From contig JAHBZH010000001.1 in the NCBI GenBank assembly GCA_019635535.1, forward strand, positions 1,702,995 through 1,766,994: a stretch of DNA of 64,000 nucleotides, in the 5' to 3' direction. The position numbers were made by a program, and so were the translations under genes. Within the stretch, counting starts at the first letter, position 1. Each line of letters opens with the position of its first letter. Shown in pieces: positions 1 through 10,671 of the stretch. This stretch comes from Sphingomonas sp. (lineage in GTDB: Bacteria > Pseudomonadota > Alphaproteobacteria > Sphingomonadales > Sphingomonadaceae). Under the pieces are notes generated by a model that saw only the letters and a list, made by a program, of their open reading frames with translations, had not been told where the DNA came from and ran no database searches.

Positions 1-72
1 CGTCTTCATCTCGTCGACGATGGAGACGGGGGAAATATCGGAAGGTTCGATGGTCGGCGGTACGCTGGCCAA
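1..72 (-). CDS. gyrA: DNA gyrase subunit A, N-terminal fragment
   Basis: The minus strand ending at position 1 reads VPPTIEPSDISPVSIVDEMK, which matches the usual start of GyrA, where a short polar leader ends in DI.PV.I.DEMK just before the conserved YLDYAMSVI block. Only about 24 codons lie in the window; the rest runs off the left edge. No ATG is in frame. The best start is TTG at 72-70, with an AGGA ribosome-binding site nine bases upstream. GyrA is the breakage-reunion subunit of the type II topoisomerase that introduces negative supercoils. The call rests on one short peptide, so extending the sequence leftwards would settle it. Confidence 0.65.
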   Translation of the reverse strand, partial: MASVPPTIEPSDISPVSIVDEMKT

Positions 73-387
73 GTTTCGGGTTCCTGGATCGGTGGGACAT
101 GGGTAAGGCGCGTCACGCGCCAGCGAAGGGCGACCCTAGCCGATGGCACCGGTGGACGCCACCCCGCGCGTGCGCGCGTGCGCGCGAGGAGATTCGGCAG
201 CCCAGCCCTTCCCCGGATCGCCAGCCGCCTGTTTTTCCCGGGCTTTTCGCCTTGGCGCGGTTCAAGCCGGGTTCATTGCCCGCCCCCTAGCAAGCCCGGG
301 CCGATAACGGTAGAAGCCGGCCCCCGAGGCAAGCGTCCGGCGGGGATTCGCGCGGGTGAAAACGCACTGTTCGAGGAGAGCCCACCG
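73..387. other. Intergenic region between gyrA and the TPR genes
   Basis: About 315 bases between divergently oriented genes. It must hold the gyrA promoter and probably that of the TPR pair. It contains a run of alternating GCGCGTGCGCGC around 166-190. I see no clear tRNA, terminator or conserved operator. Confidence 0.4.
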
Positions 388-1605
388 ATGACCGTTTCGA
401 GGATCGCGCTGGCCACCCTGCTTGCCGCTTCCGCCGCGCTGGTCCCGCCCGCCGTCAATGCGCAGAGCCATGCGTTCACGGTGACGCAACAGGAAAATGC
501 CGCGCTCCAGGCGCTCCAGACCGCTGCCGCCGGCGCCGACCGGGCCGCGCAGGACGCCGCTCTGGCCGCGGCGCGCGCCGTCGCGCAGAGCGCCTCGGCA
601 CGTTATGCCGTCGCCAATTACCAGTTCCAGATCGGCCGCACGCGCGGCGACGGGCAGATGCAGAACCAGGCGATCGACGCCCTGGTCGCCAGCGGCGTTC
701 CGCAGGGCGCGGAGCTGGCCAGCCTGCTCGCCGCCCAGGCCAGCCGCACCTACAGCGCCAACGATTTCCAGGGGACGGACCGGCTGCTTGCCCGGGTCGT
801 CGAATTGCAGCCTAACAATGCCGCGGCCATCGCCGATTATGCACAATACAAGGCGCGGATTGGCGATCGCGCGGCGGCGGTGGCCTTGTTCCAGCGTGCG
901 ATCGAGGCGCAGCAGGCCGGCGGCCAGGCGGCGCCGGAAAGCTGGCACCAGCGCGGCCTGGCGCTGGCCTTCGACGGGCGGCTCGCGCCGCAGGCGCTCG
1001 CGCTCGCGCGCGGGCTGGTCGCGGCCTATCCGACCCGATCCAACTGGCGCGATGCCCTGTACGTCTATCGCCAGCTCGCCGCCGGCGATCCGGCGCTGGA
1101 GCTGGACATTCGGCGCCTCGCGCGCGCCAGCGGCGGTGTCGCGGGCGAACGCGACATATTGGAGACGGTGCGGGCGTTCGACAGTGCCGGCATGCCGGGC
1201 GAGGCGAAGGCGCTGCTCGACGAGGCGGTGTCGCGCACCATGCTCGACGCCAGCGAGGCGCAGGTGCGTCAGCTCGTCACCAGCACCACGCGCACCGCGA
1301 CCCAGGCGCGCGCCGGCCTCGCCCGCGCGCGCACGCAGGCTCTGGCCGCCGAAACCGGCGCCGCCGCGCTGGCCGCCGGCGACGCGCATTACGGCTTCGG
1401 CCAATATGCCGAGGCCGCCGAACTCTATCGCGCCGCATTGCAGAAGGGCGGTGGGGATCCGAATCTCGTCAACACGCGCCTGGCCGCCGCGCTCGCGCTG
1501 GCCGGCCAGCGCGCCGAGGCCGAGGCCGCGCTGGTCGCGATCACCGGCCCGCGTGCCGAGCTGGCGGGCTTCTGGACCACCTGGCTCGCCCGCCCGCCCG
1601 CATGA
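388..1605 (+). CDS. Secreted tetratricopeptide-repeat protein (first of a tandem pair)
   Basis: 405 residues. ATG 388 is preceded by GAGGAGAG at 373-380, and the protein then begins with a clear Sec signal peptide ending near VNAQ; a longer frame upstream lacks these features. The mature protein is Ala-rich and helical, with TPR-like units such as residues around 'YGFGQYAEAAELYRAAL' near the C-terminus. It is therefore probably a periplasmic or outer-membrane-associated scaffold. The last 60 residues closely resemble the end of the next gene's product (shared EAAELYRAAL and ISGPRAELA/ITGPRAELA motifs), so the two genes are a tandem duplication. Partner and substrate are unknown. Confidence 0.75.
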   Translation: MTVSRIALATLLAASAALVPPAVNAQSHAFTVTQQENAALQALQTAAAGADRAAQDAALAAARAVAQSASARYAVANYQFQIGRTRGDGQMQNQAIDALVASGVPQGAELASLLAAQASRTYSANDFQGTDRLLARVVELQPNNAAAIADYAQYKARIGDRAAAVALFQRAIEAQQAGGQAAPESWHQRGLALAFDGRLAPQALALARGLVAAYPTRSNWRDALYVYRQLAAGDPALELDIRRLARASGGVAGERDILETVRAFDSAGMPGEAKALLDEAVSRTMLDASEAQVRQLVTSTTRTATQARAGLARARTQALAAETGAAALAAGDAHYGFGQYAEAAELYRAALQKGGGDPNLVNTRLAAALALAGQRAEAEAALVAITGPRAELAGFWTTWLARPPA

Positions 1606-1663
1606 TGGGACGGAACCGGAATGATCGCAGCGCGTAGCTTCGCGCATAAGGAGATTGCCGCAA

Positions 1664-2938
1664 ATGAAAATGCCGAAAACCACGATCGCAGTCGCGGCCG
1701 CGCTTGTCGCGGCTGGGGCCTTCGTCCAGTTCTCCGCCGACGCTCAAGGCCTCAAGATGCGCGACCGCGAAAAGCAAGAGCGCGGCAAGGCGCAGGGGCA
1801 GCCCCGGCTTCCCAACACGACGCGCGCGGAAAACGAGGCGATTCTGCCGCTGTATCAAGCCGTTCAGGCGCAGGACTGGACGGCGGCACGCGCCGCGGTC
1901 CCGGCCGCGCAGGCCGGCGCCGAATCCCCGGCGAACCGCTATCTGGTCGGCCAGCTCATGCTGAACACGGGGCGTGGCGCGGAGGACGCGCGGCTTCAGG
2001 CGCAGGCTGTCGATCAGATGGTCGCCAGCGGCGGGGCGCCGGCGGAGCAGATCGGCACTTTGCTCAATGTCCAGGCAGATCTTGCGATCCAGGCCCAGAA
2101 CTGGGCGGCGGCGGAAGCGCCGCTGACGCGGTTGCTCGCGAGCGATCCCAACAATGTCCAGCGGATCACGACGCTTGCCCAGGTCAAGCTGCGGCTCAAC
2201 CGTGGCGACGAGGCGCAGGCCTTGTTCCAGCGCGCGCTGGATGCCTCGACCGCTAGCGGCCAGGCCGCGCCGGAGGACCTGTATCGCCGGCTGCTCGCGA
2301 CGGCCTATGAAGCGCGGCAGCCGCGACAGTCGATCGATCTGTCGCGTCAGCTCGTGCGGGCCTATCCGAACACGACCAATTGGCGCGATGCTTTGCTCAT
2401 CTATCGCCAGCTCAGCAATATCGACGGCGCGCTGGATCTGGATTCCCGCCGCCTGATGCGGGTTGTGGGCGCTCTGGAGAGCGAAGCCGATTATGTCGAG
2501 TTTGCCGATCAGCTCAGCCGCGCCGGCCTGCCGGGCGAAGTGAAGGCGGTGCTCGACGACGGTGTGGCGCGTGGCAAGCTGCCTGCGGGCGGCCCGCATG
2601 CCGAGTTGCTGACGCGTGCCAACGGCCTCGTCGCGGAAGATCGCGCGGGGCTCGCCGGCCAGCGTGCCGCCGCGCTTGCCAGCGCCGAGGTCCGCCCAGT
2701 CCTGGGCCTTGCCGACGCTCTCGCGAGTTACGGACAGTTTGCCGAAGCGGCCGAACTCTATCGCGCCGCGCTGGGCAAGTCGGGCGCGGACGCCAATCTC
2801 ATCAATACCCGGCTCGGCGCCGCGCTGGCGCAAGCGGGGCAGCGTGCCGAGGCCGAAGCGGCGTTCCGGGCGATCAGCGGTCCGCGGGCCGAGCTGGCCG
2901 CGTTCTGGCTGCTCTGGCTGGAGCGTCGCCCCGGCTGA
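1664..2938 (+). CDS. Secreted tetratricopeptide-repeat protein (second of a tandem pair)
   Basis: 424 residues. ATG 1664 lies ten bases after AAGGAG (1648-1653); an in-frame TTG at 1655 is too close to that site. A signal peptide (KMPKTTIAVAAALVAAGAF) is followed by a charged segment and TPR-like helices through to the C-terminus. It is paralogous to the gene 58 bases upstream, with the same overall length and the same closing motif (RAELAAFWLLWLERRPG against RAELAGFWTTWLARPPA). The two are probably cotranscribed. Likely a periplasmic protein-protein interaction scaffold; no specific function can be assigned. Confidence 0.75.
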   Translation: MKMPKTTIAVAAALVAAGAFVQFSADAQGLKMRDREKQERGKAQGQPRLPNTTRAENEAILPLYQAVQAQDWTAARAAVPAAQAGAESPANRYLVGQLMLNTGRGAEDARLQAQAVDQMVASGGAPAEQIGTLLNVQADLAIQAQNWAAAEAPLTRLLASDPNNVQRITTLAQVKLRLNRGDEAQALFQRALDASTASGQAAPEDLYRRLLATAYEARQPRQSIDLSRQLVRAYPNTTNWRDALLIYRQLSNIDGALDLDSRRLMRVVGALESEADYVEFADQLSRAGLPGEVKAVLDDGVARGKLPAGGPHAELLTRANGLVAEDRAGLAGQRAAALASAEVRPVLGLADALASYGQFAEAAELYRAALGKSGADANLINTRLGAALAQAGQRAEAEAAFRAISGPRAELAAFWLLWLERRPG

Positions 2939-3017
2939 TCGGCGCTTCCCGGCCCGTCGCAAATCGGGACGGGCCGGATTGCGCTCTTCCCCCGCTCTCG
3001 CGGTCCGGCTACTTCCG

Positions 3018-4679
3018 ATGACGGCCGACAAGAGCGGATGGGGTATGCGTTACGACGACAGGATCGCGACGGTGCTGGCGCAGCCGGCCGACCGGCCGGA
3101 CCGGATTGCGGCGCATTGGCGGCAGCTCGTCGATCTGCTTGCGCAGGGGCAGGGCGATTCGGAAGAAACGCTGTCGCGGCGCGCCTTCGCTTTCCTGCGT
3201 GAACGGCGTGGCGCGGTCGATCCGGCCCTGCGCCGCCGCGTCGCCGAAACGCTTGCGGGCCGCCGTGTCGCGCCCGATCTGGTCGCCTGTTTCGCCGAGG
3301 ACAGCCCCGCCATCGCTGCGCCGCTGATCGCTGGCGCGCGGCTGACGACGGACGAATGGCTGGCGTTGCTGCCCAGGCTAGCGCCGCCCGCCCGCGCCCT
3401 GCTTCGCCATCGGCGGGATCTTCCCGCCGAAATCGTCCAGGCACTGGCCGCGTTCGGCCCCAGCGATTTCGCGCTTGAAGGTGGCATTGCGATGGCGCCC
3501 GCCGCCCAGGACCGCGGCGATTCGCAGATTCGCGAACTGGTGGCGCGGATCGAAGCCTATCGGCGTCAAAAGGAAGCGATGCCCCCGCCCCCCGTCGTTC
3601 CCGCATCCCCCGCCGCGATTGACCAGTTTCGCTGGGAATCGACCGCCGACGGCACGATCCGCTGGATCGACGGCGCACCGCGCGGTGCGCTGATCGGACA
3701 GACGATCGCAACGATCGCCGGTCCCGGCCAATATGGCGTGGACGGACAGGCTGCAGGTGCGTTCGAGAAGCGCGCACCGTTCCGCGACGCCCGTTTCCGA
3801 GTGGCGGGGGAGGGATCGGCGGCCGGCGACTGGCGCATTTCGGGCGTACCCTTCTTCGAACCCGCGCGCGGGAGCTTCTTGGGCTATCGCGGCACCGCGC
3901 GACGGCCCCGGCTGGACGAGATCGCCAGCAGCCCGGCGGCCGGCGGTGTGTTCGGCACGCATTTTCCCGCCGACGCGCTGCGCCAGCTCATTCATGAGCT
4001 GCGCACGCCGCTGAACGCCATCATCGGCTTTTCGGAAATGATCGAGGGCCAGTATCTCGGCCCGGCCGCCACCAGCTATCGCGGTCGTGCCGCCGATATC
4101 ATGAGCCAGGCGCGACGGTTGCTTTCGGCGGTGGACGATCTCGACACGGCGGCGCGGATCGAATCGCACCGGCTCGACATCGACGACAGCGCCGTCGACG
4201 CCGCCGCGTTGCTCAACCGGCTGCATGAATCCTATGCACGGGTGGCCGCCGCCCGCAGCGCTCGCCTCGCGCTCGACATCGCGCCGGACCTGCCGCTCGC
4301 ATCCGTCGCCCCGGCTGCGGCCGAGCGGATGATCGCCCGCCTGCTCGCCGCCACGATCGGTCTGGCGAGAGAAGGCGAGGAGATCGCCACGGCGCTGGTG
4401 CCGGCCGCGCGTGGGGAACGGATCGTGCTGCGCCTGTCGCTCGATCGCCCCGGGGCGATCGCGGATATCGCGGAAACCGAGCTGCTCGATCCCGGCTACA
4501 GCCCCGATGGCGACTGGCCGGCCGCGCCGGTGCTGGGGCTCGGTTTCGCGCTCAGGCTGGTGCGCAACCTTGCCGAAGCAGTGGGCGGCGCGCTCGACAT
4601 CGGCGCGGCACGCATTGCGCTCGATCTGCCGGCGCTGATCGAGGAGCCGGCCGATGCCGAAGGCGCAGGCGGCGCCTGA
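3018..4679 (+). CDS. PAS/histidine-kinase-like protein with intact H-box and degenerate ATPase domain
   Basis: 553 residues from ATG 3018; ATG 3045 is an alternative start. Residues about 1-150 are helical repeats resembling DUF2336/HEAT units. Residues about 205-305 are PAS-like, ending in a GYRGTAR motif. The dimerisation/phosphotransfer helix LIHELRTPLNAIIGFSEMIE carries phosphoacceptor His326. The C-terminal part should be the HATPase_c domain, but I cannot find an N-box, a DxGxG box or a GTGLGL box; only a VLGLGFALRLVRNLAEAVGG remnant is visible. No signal peptide or membrane segment is evident, so it is probably cytoplasmic. It is paralogous to the protein at 17690-19057, which has the opposite defect. 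It may act as a phosphoacceptor or dimerisation partner and not as an autonomous kinase. Confidence 0.7.
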   Translation: MTADKSGWGMRYDDRIATVLAQPADRPDRIAAHWRQLVDLLAQGQGDSEETLSRRAFAFLRERRGAVDPALRRRVAETLAGRRVAPDLVACFAEDSPAIAAPLIAGARLTTDEWLALLPRLAPPARALLRHRRDLPAEIVQALAAFGPSDFALEGGIAMAPAAQDRGDSQIRELVARIEAYRRQKEAMPPPPVVPASPAAIDQFRWESTADGTIRWIDGAPRGALIGQTIATIAGPGQYGVDGQAAGAFEKRAPFRDARFRVAGEGSAAGDWRISGVPFFEPARGSFLGYRGTARRPRLDEIASSPAAGGVFGTHFPADALRQLIHELRTPLNAIIGFSEMIEGQYLGPAATSYRGRAADIMSQARRLLSAVDDLDTAARIESHRLDIDDSAVDAAALLNRLHESYARVAAARSARLALDIAPDLPLASVAPAAAERMIARLLAATIGLAREGEEIATALVPAARGERIVLRLSLDRPGAIADIAETELLDPGYSPDGDWPAAPVLGLGFALRLVRNLAEAVGGALDIGAARIALDLPALIEEPADAEGAGGA

Positions 4680-4688
4680 TCCGGCGTG

Positions 4689-4768
<80 letters not shown>

Positions 4769-4836
4769 ATCATCGGACCAAAGTGGTACTTTGGCCCGGG
4801 GCAGGAAGGAAGCAGAAAGGGCGCCCTTCGCTTCCC

Positions 4837-4861
4837 TCGATCGAAGTGTCGTTTCGATCGA
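4837..4861 (-). terminator. Perfect hairpin just downstream of tRNA-Ile2
   Basis: A 9-bp perfect inverted repeat (TCGATCGAA / TTCGATCGA, 7-nt loop) begins six bases beyond the 3' end of the CAT tRNA on the minus strand. A second small hairpin (CCAAAGT / ACTTTGG, 3-nt loop) lies at 4778-4794 beside the tRNA-Pro 5' end. Neither is followed by a clear T-run. They could be tRNA processing or termination signals. Confidence 0.3.
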
Positions 4862-4867
4862 AACTTC

Positions 4868-4942
4868 TGGTGGGCCCGGCAGGATTCGAACCTGCAACCA
4901 AGCCGTTATGAGCGGCCGGCTCTACCGTTGAGCTACAGGCCC
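4868..4942 (-). tRNA. tRNA with CAT anticodon, probably tRNA-Ile2 (lysidine type)
   Basis: 75 nt with encoded CCA. Acceptor GGGCCTG/CGGGCCC, D arm GCTCAACGGTAGAGC, anticodon stem GGCCG/CGGCT with loop CTCATAA (anticodon CAT), T arm GCAGG-TTCGAAT-CCTGC. It has the paired G1-C72 end, so it is not initiator tRNA. The TTGG variable loop after the anticodon stem resembles bacterial Ile2 tRNAs, whose C34 is converted to lysidine by TilS to read AUA. Elongator tRNA-Met is the alternative. Confidence 0.8.
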
Positions 4943-5002
4943 GTCCCGAAGCCGGCGCCGCGATAGCCGAGCGGGCAGCGCAACGCCAGCCCACGCCCGT
5001 CT

Positions 5003-6385
5003 TCAGCGCGGGCCGGGGTGCTCGATCGCTTCCGGCGCGTTGGCGACGGCGGCCAGCATCGCCGTCCAGGCGGCGACCTGCTGGCGCAGCTGTTCGGGAT
5101 CGACCTTGTCGAGCGTGTCGTCCGGCGTGTGATGATAATCGAAATAGCGGCTGCCGTCCGGAGAAAGGTCGATGGCGGCGAAGCCGGCGCGCGCCCAGGC
5201 GCCGAGATCCGCGCCGGCGCCGGCGGGCTGGCGGCCGCGCACGATGCCGAGCGGAGCGATCAGGGCGGCGACGCGATCGGCAAGCGCGGCATTGGCGGGC
5301 GCCAGATTGAACTGCGCGCGCCAGACCCGGTCCGCGCCGAAATCGGATTCGGCGACCAGCACGACATCGCCCGCCGCGCTGTGCCGCGCGAAATAGGCCG
5401 CGCCGCCATGCACGCCGGTCTCCTCCGCGCCGAACAGGACGACGCGGATCGTGCGGCGCGGCTGGCCGGAGCGCATGATCCGGTGCGCGGCCGCGGTGGT
5501 GATGGCGACGCCGGCCGCATTGTCGAAGGCACCGGTGCCCAGATCCCAGCTGTCGAGATGGCCGCCGATCAGGATCACGCCGGCGTCGGGATCGCTGCCC
5601 GGCACTTCGGCGACGACATTGCCGGACTGGCCCCGCCGTTCGCGCGGCGTCAGCGTCAGGCGCAGCTGGACCGGCTGGCCGCGCGTGAAGATGCGCGCGA
5701 GCTGATCCGCGTCCGGATTGGCCAAAGCGGCGGCGGGGATGGCGCGCACGCCTTCGGGCCAGTTGGTGCCGCCGACATGGGGATTGCGGTGATTGTCCGT
5801 GCCGATCGAGCGGATGACGGCGCCGACCGCGCCCTTGGCGGAGGCGACGGCGGGGCCGCGAAAGCGCGCCTGGCCATATTGGCCGTAGCTCGATCCGTCC
5901 TGGGTGCGGCTCATGTCGTGATCGATGAAGACGATCCGTCCCTGCACGATCGCGTCCGGGGCGGCCTCCAGATCGGCGAGGCTGTCGAAACGGACGACCT
6001 GCGCCTCCAGACCGCCGCGCGGCGTGGCGGCACTGTTGCCGAGCGCGGCGAGCACCAGCGGCTGCGGGAAGGGGGCGATGATCTCGGCCCGTTCCTCGCC
6101 CCGCTCCCAGACGGGCAGATCGAACGGCTCGACCCGGACATTGGAAAAGCCGAGCGCGGTGAGGCGCGCCACCGCCCACGCGCGCGCGCGCGCTTCGGCC
6201 TCGGTACCGGCGAGACGCGGGCCGATCTCCGTAGTCAGCCCCTCCATGAGCTCCCAGGCGAGATCGTCCCGCAACGCCTGATCGCGCAGCGTCGCGGCCG
6301 GATCGGGCGCGGGCGGCGGAGGGATGGCGGCGGCGGGCGTGAGCGAGAGGGTGGCGGCGAGCGCGAGCGTAAGAAGCTTTTTCAT
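5003..6385 (-). CDS. Secreted M28 family zinc metallopeptidase
   Basis: 460 residues. ATG 6385 begins a signal peptide (MKKLLTLALAATLSLTPAAA); an upstream in-frame extension lacks signal character. A protease-associated region around residues 115-215 precedes the M28 peptidase domain. The zinc-binding motifs are visible: GGHLDSWDLGTGAFDNAAG (His and bridging Asp), FGAEETGVHG (catalytic/ligand Glu), ESDFGADRV (Asp) and FDYHHTPDDTLDK (His). It is likely a periplasmic or exported aminopeptidase or carboxypeptidase-Q-like enzyme. It precedes the S9 peptidase tail-to-head on the same strand with 57 bases between them, so the two may work together in peptide scavenging. Confidence 0.88.
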   Translation of the reverse strand: MKKLLTLALAATLSLTPAAAIPPPPAPDPAATLRDQALRDDLAWELMEGLTTEIGPRLAGTEAEARARAWAVARLTALGFSNVRVEPFDLPVWERGEERAEIIAPFPQPLVLAALGNSAATPRGGLEAQVVRFDSLADLEAAPDAIVQGRIVFIDHDMSRTQDGSSYGQYGQARFRGPAVASAKGAVGAVIRSIGTDNHRNPHVGGTNWPEGVRAIPAAALANPDADQLARIFTRGQPVQLRLTLTPRERRGQSGNVVAEVPGSDPDAGVILIGGHLDSWDLGTGAFDNAAGVAITTAAAHRIMRSGQPRRTIRVVLFGAEETGVHGGAAYFARHSAAGDVVLVAESDFGADRVWRAQFNLAPANAALADRVAALIAPLGIVRGRQPAGAGADLGAWARAGFAAIDLSPDGSRYFDYHHTPDDTLDKVDPEQLRQQVAAWTAMLAAVANAPEAIEHPGPR

Positions 6386-6442
6386 GTGGCAAGGCTTAGG
6401 ACGTGGCCCGCCCCTTGCCAATGGTCGCTCCGACGAAGGCGG

Positions 6443-8887
6443 TCAGGGCGCCGACGAAGGCGCGTCGCTGCCGCGCAGGTGCAGGTCCAGCCAGCGGTTC
6501 ATCTCCCATAGCGCGTGGCCGACCGACTCTCGCGCCCGATAGCCGTGCGCTTCCAGCGGCAGGACGACATAGCGGGTCGTGGCGCCATTGCCCTTGAGCG
6601 CCGCGTAGAAGCGTTCGGTCTGGACCGGGTAGGTGCCTGTATTGTCGTCCGCCTCGCCGTGGATGAGCAGGATCGGCTCGTTGATCCGCCGGACATGGGT
6701 GAAGGGGCTCATCTCCGTATAGGTCTCGATCGCCTCCCAATAGCTGCGCTGCTCGGCCTGGAAGCCGAAGGGCGTGAGCGTGCGGTTATAGGCGCCGGAG
6801 CGGGCGATGCCGGTGCGGAAGATGTCGCTGTGGGCGAGCAGGTTGGCGGTCATGAACGCGCCGTAGCTGTGGCCGCCGACCGCGATCCGGTCGCGGCTGG
6901 CGACGCCGCGCGCCACCACGGCGTCCGCTGCGGCCTGGGCCGAGGCGACGAGTTGCTCCACATATGTGTCGTTGGGCTCGGCGCCGTCGCGGCCGACGAT
7001 CGGCATGGTCGGATTGTCGAGGATCGCATAGCCCTGGGTGAGCAGGAAGAGATGGCTGGAGCCGCCCGGCCGCACGAAGCGGTTGGCGGTGTCGACCACC
7101 TGGCTGGCGACGGCCGCGTCGGTGAACTCGTTGGGATAGGCCCACATCAGCAAGGGCAAAGGCCCGTCGCGCGCCGCGTCATAGCCGGCGGGGAGATAAA
7201 GCGTGCCGCTCAATTGCACGCCGTCGGCGCGGGTGTAAGTGATCAGCTCGCGCTGCGCGTCGGCGAATTGCGGCGCGGGATCGGGGAAGCGGGTGAGCTG
7301 GATCGGTTCGCCGCCGCCGATCGTCCGCAGGAAAAGGTTGGACGGATCGGTCCGGCTCTCGCGCGCCGTCAGCAGGCGTTCGCCACTTTCGTCGGCCAGT
7401 GCGACGACCGATTCATGCCAGGGCATCTCGCTGCGCCACAGGATGCGCGATTCGCCGTTGCCGAGGTTCATCCGGGCGAGGAAGGGTAAGGCGCCTTCCC
7501 GGGTCGCGCCGGGCGCGGTGAGGAAGATGCCGCTGCCGTCCGGCGTGAAGTGGAGCACGCGGTGGCCGGTGGGCGTTGGGCGCGTCACCGGCGCGCCGGG
7601 ATCATTGTAGCGGTCCTGGAAATTGCGCTGGAGCAGCAGGCGCAGCTCGCCGGGCCGCGAGGGATCGGCGGCATGACGCGTCTCGCGCCGGTCGTTCCAC
7701 CAGCGTGAGAAGATCAGCGCGAAATCGTCCCGGCCCCAGGCGATGCCGGCATAGCGATCGGCGAGGTTGGCGAGGATTTGCGGGGCTCCGGTGAACGGCG
7801 CGTCGAGCGTATAGATGCGGTCGCGCACCGCCGCCTCCCGGCGGATGTCGCCGCCGTCCTGCGCTTCGGCCCAGGCAAGTGTCGCCGGCCGGTCGGCGCG
7901 CCAATGGACGTTGCGCGGGCCGGGCGCCACCGCGTCGAACTGGGTGGGGATGTCGTCGCGCAGCGGCAGGTCCGCGACGCGATGCGTCACGCGGCCGTCG
8001 AGATCGGTCACGAAGATTTCGGTCGGGAACAGGGCCGCCGGCACGACATAGGAGAAGGGTCGCTTCACCCGGGTCTGCAGGATGTGCCGTCCGTCCGGCG
8101 ACAGCGTCGCGCCCATCACCAGCCCCGGCGCGCCGATCGTGCGCGCGCGGCCGCCGTCGACCGGCACAAGCGCGAGCTGGCTGGTGAAATAATGATCGAA
8201 CAGCGCCTCATCATTCCGGTTGGCGAGCAGGTCCTGATAGGTGCGCACCGGCGCGGCGCGGCCGGCATTTTCCTGGACGATCGGGCCCGACGGCGCCGTC
8301 GCGTCCGCCGGGGCGGAACCGCGTCCGGTCGGGACGAGGCGGACCAGGATGGCGCGGCTGTCCGGCGTCCAGTCGATCCCGGTGCCGAATGCGGCGTTGA
8401 CCTGCGGCCCCGTCAGCCGGCGCGCGCGGCCGGTCGCGACCTCGGCAACCCACAATTCGAGGCCGCCTTCCGCGCCGCGCAGCATGGCGAGGCGCGATCC
8501 GTCCGGCGACCAGCTCGGCGCCAGAAAGCGGAAGCTCGCGGGCAAAGCGACGTCGCGGGTCTGGCGGGTGGCAAGGTCCTGGAAGGACAAAGCGGTCAGC
8601 CAGCCGACCCGGCTGTTCGCCGGGCCGTTGTTGCGCGGATTGATCCGGTAGCCGGCGAGGTGGAGCTGCGGCTCGGCCAGCTCGGCGATCGGCGGCAGAT
8701 TTGAGCGGCCGAGCAGCGCGATATGGGCGCGCGTCGGACTGATCGAGGCGGTCGGCGTCGGCGGCGCGTCGAGAATCTGCGCGATCGGCGCGGGCGGATC
8801 GCGATAGGGTTCTGCGGCGTCCTCGGTCTGGGCATGGGCGGGAAAGGCGATGGCGAGCGCGGCGAGCGCGAGCAGGGTCCGTTTCAT
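6443..8887 (-). CDS. Secreted S9 family peptidase (prolyl oligopeptidase / glutamyl endopeptidase-like)
   Basis: 814 residues. ATG 8887 opens a signal peptide (MKRTLLALAALAIAFPAHAQ). The N-terminal two thirds is a beta-propeller-like region with repeated DGS motifs (WSPDGSRLAML, LSPDGRHILQ, FTPDGSGIFL). The C-terminal alpha/beta-hydrolase domain has nucleophile Ser674 in GGHSYGAF, an acidic residue at about 747 in HGEADDNTGTYP, and His781 in EAHGYR, a complete S9 triad. The GGHSYGAFMTANLL context resembles the glutamyl endopeptidase (S9D) group more than dipeptidyl peptidase IV. It acts on short peptides outside the cytoplasm. The gene lies upstream of the M28 peptidase gene on the same strand. 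Confidence 0.88.
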   Translation of the reverse strand: MKRTLLALAALAIAFPAHAQTEDAAEPYRDPPAPIAQILDAPPTPTASISPTRAHIALLGRSNLPPIAELAEPQLHLAGYRINPRNNGPANSRVGWLTALSFQDLATRQTRDVALPASFRFLAPSWSPDGSRLAMLRGAEGGLELWVAEVATGRARRLTGPQVNAAFGTGIDWTPDSRAILVRLVPTGRGSAPADATAPSGPIVQENAGRAAPVRTYQDLLANRNDEALFDHYFTSQLALVPVDGGRARTIGAPGLVMGATLSPDGRHILQTRVKRPFSYVVPAALFPTEIFVTDLDGRVTHRVADLPLRDDIPTQFDAVAPGPRNVHWRADRPATLAWAEAQDGGDIRREAAVRDRIYTLDAPFTGAPQILANLADRYAGIAWGRDDFALIFSRWWNDRRETRHAADPSRPGELRLLLQRNFQDRYNDPGAPVTRPTPTGHRVLHFTPDGSGIFLTAPGATREGALPFLARMNLGNGESRILWRSEMPWHESVVALADESGERLLTARESRTDPSNLFLRTIGGGEPIQLTRFPDPAPQFADAQRELITYTRADGVQLSGTLYLPAGYDAARDGPLPLLMWAYPNEFTDAAVASQVVDTANRFVRPGGSSHLFLLTQGYAILDNPTMPIVGRDGAEPNDTYVEQLVASAQAAADAVVARGVASRDRIAVGGHSYGAFMTANLLAHSDIFRTGIARSGAYNRTLTPFGFQAEQRSYWEAIETYTEMSPFTHVRRINEPILLIHGEADDNTGTYPVQTERFYAALKGNGATTRYVVLPLEAHGYRARESVGHALWEMNRWLDLHLRGSDAPSSAP

Positions 8888-8990
8888 GATCGCAACGCTA
8901 TTGATCCCCACCGGGTTTGCCAATCCCGGGCCGGGGCACTAGGTAAGCCGCAATTCCGCCGACATCACCATTTTCGGAGAGCAGCGACCC

Positions 8991-10664
<1,674 letters not shown>

Positions 10665-10671
10665 CGGTACG

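Noticed and set aside
262..1683. Antisense frame of 473 codons opposite the first TPR gene
   Set aside because: No recognisable motif and the TPR frame has a signal peptide and ribosome-binding site.
4778..4794. Terminator for tRNA-Pro
   Set aside because: The hairpin lies beyond the 5' side of the minus-strand tRNA and has no T-run.
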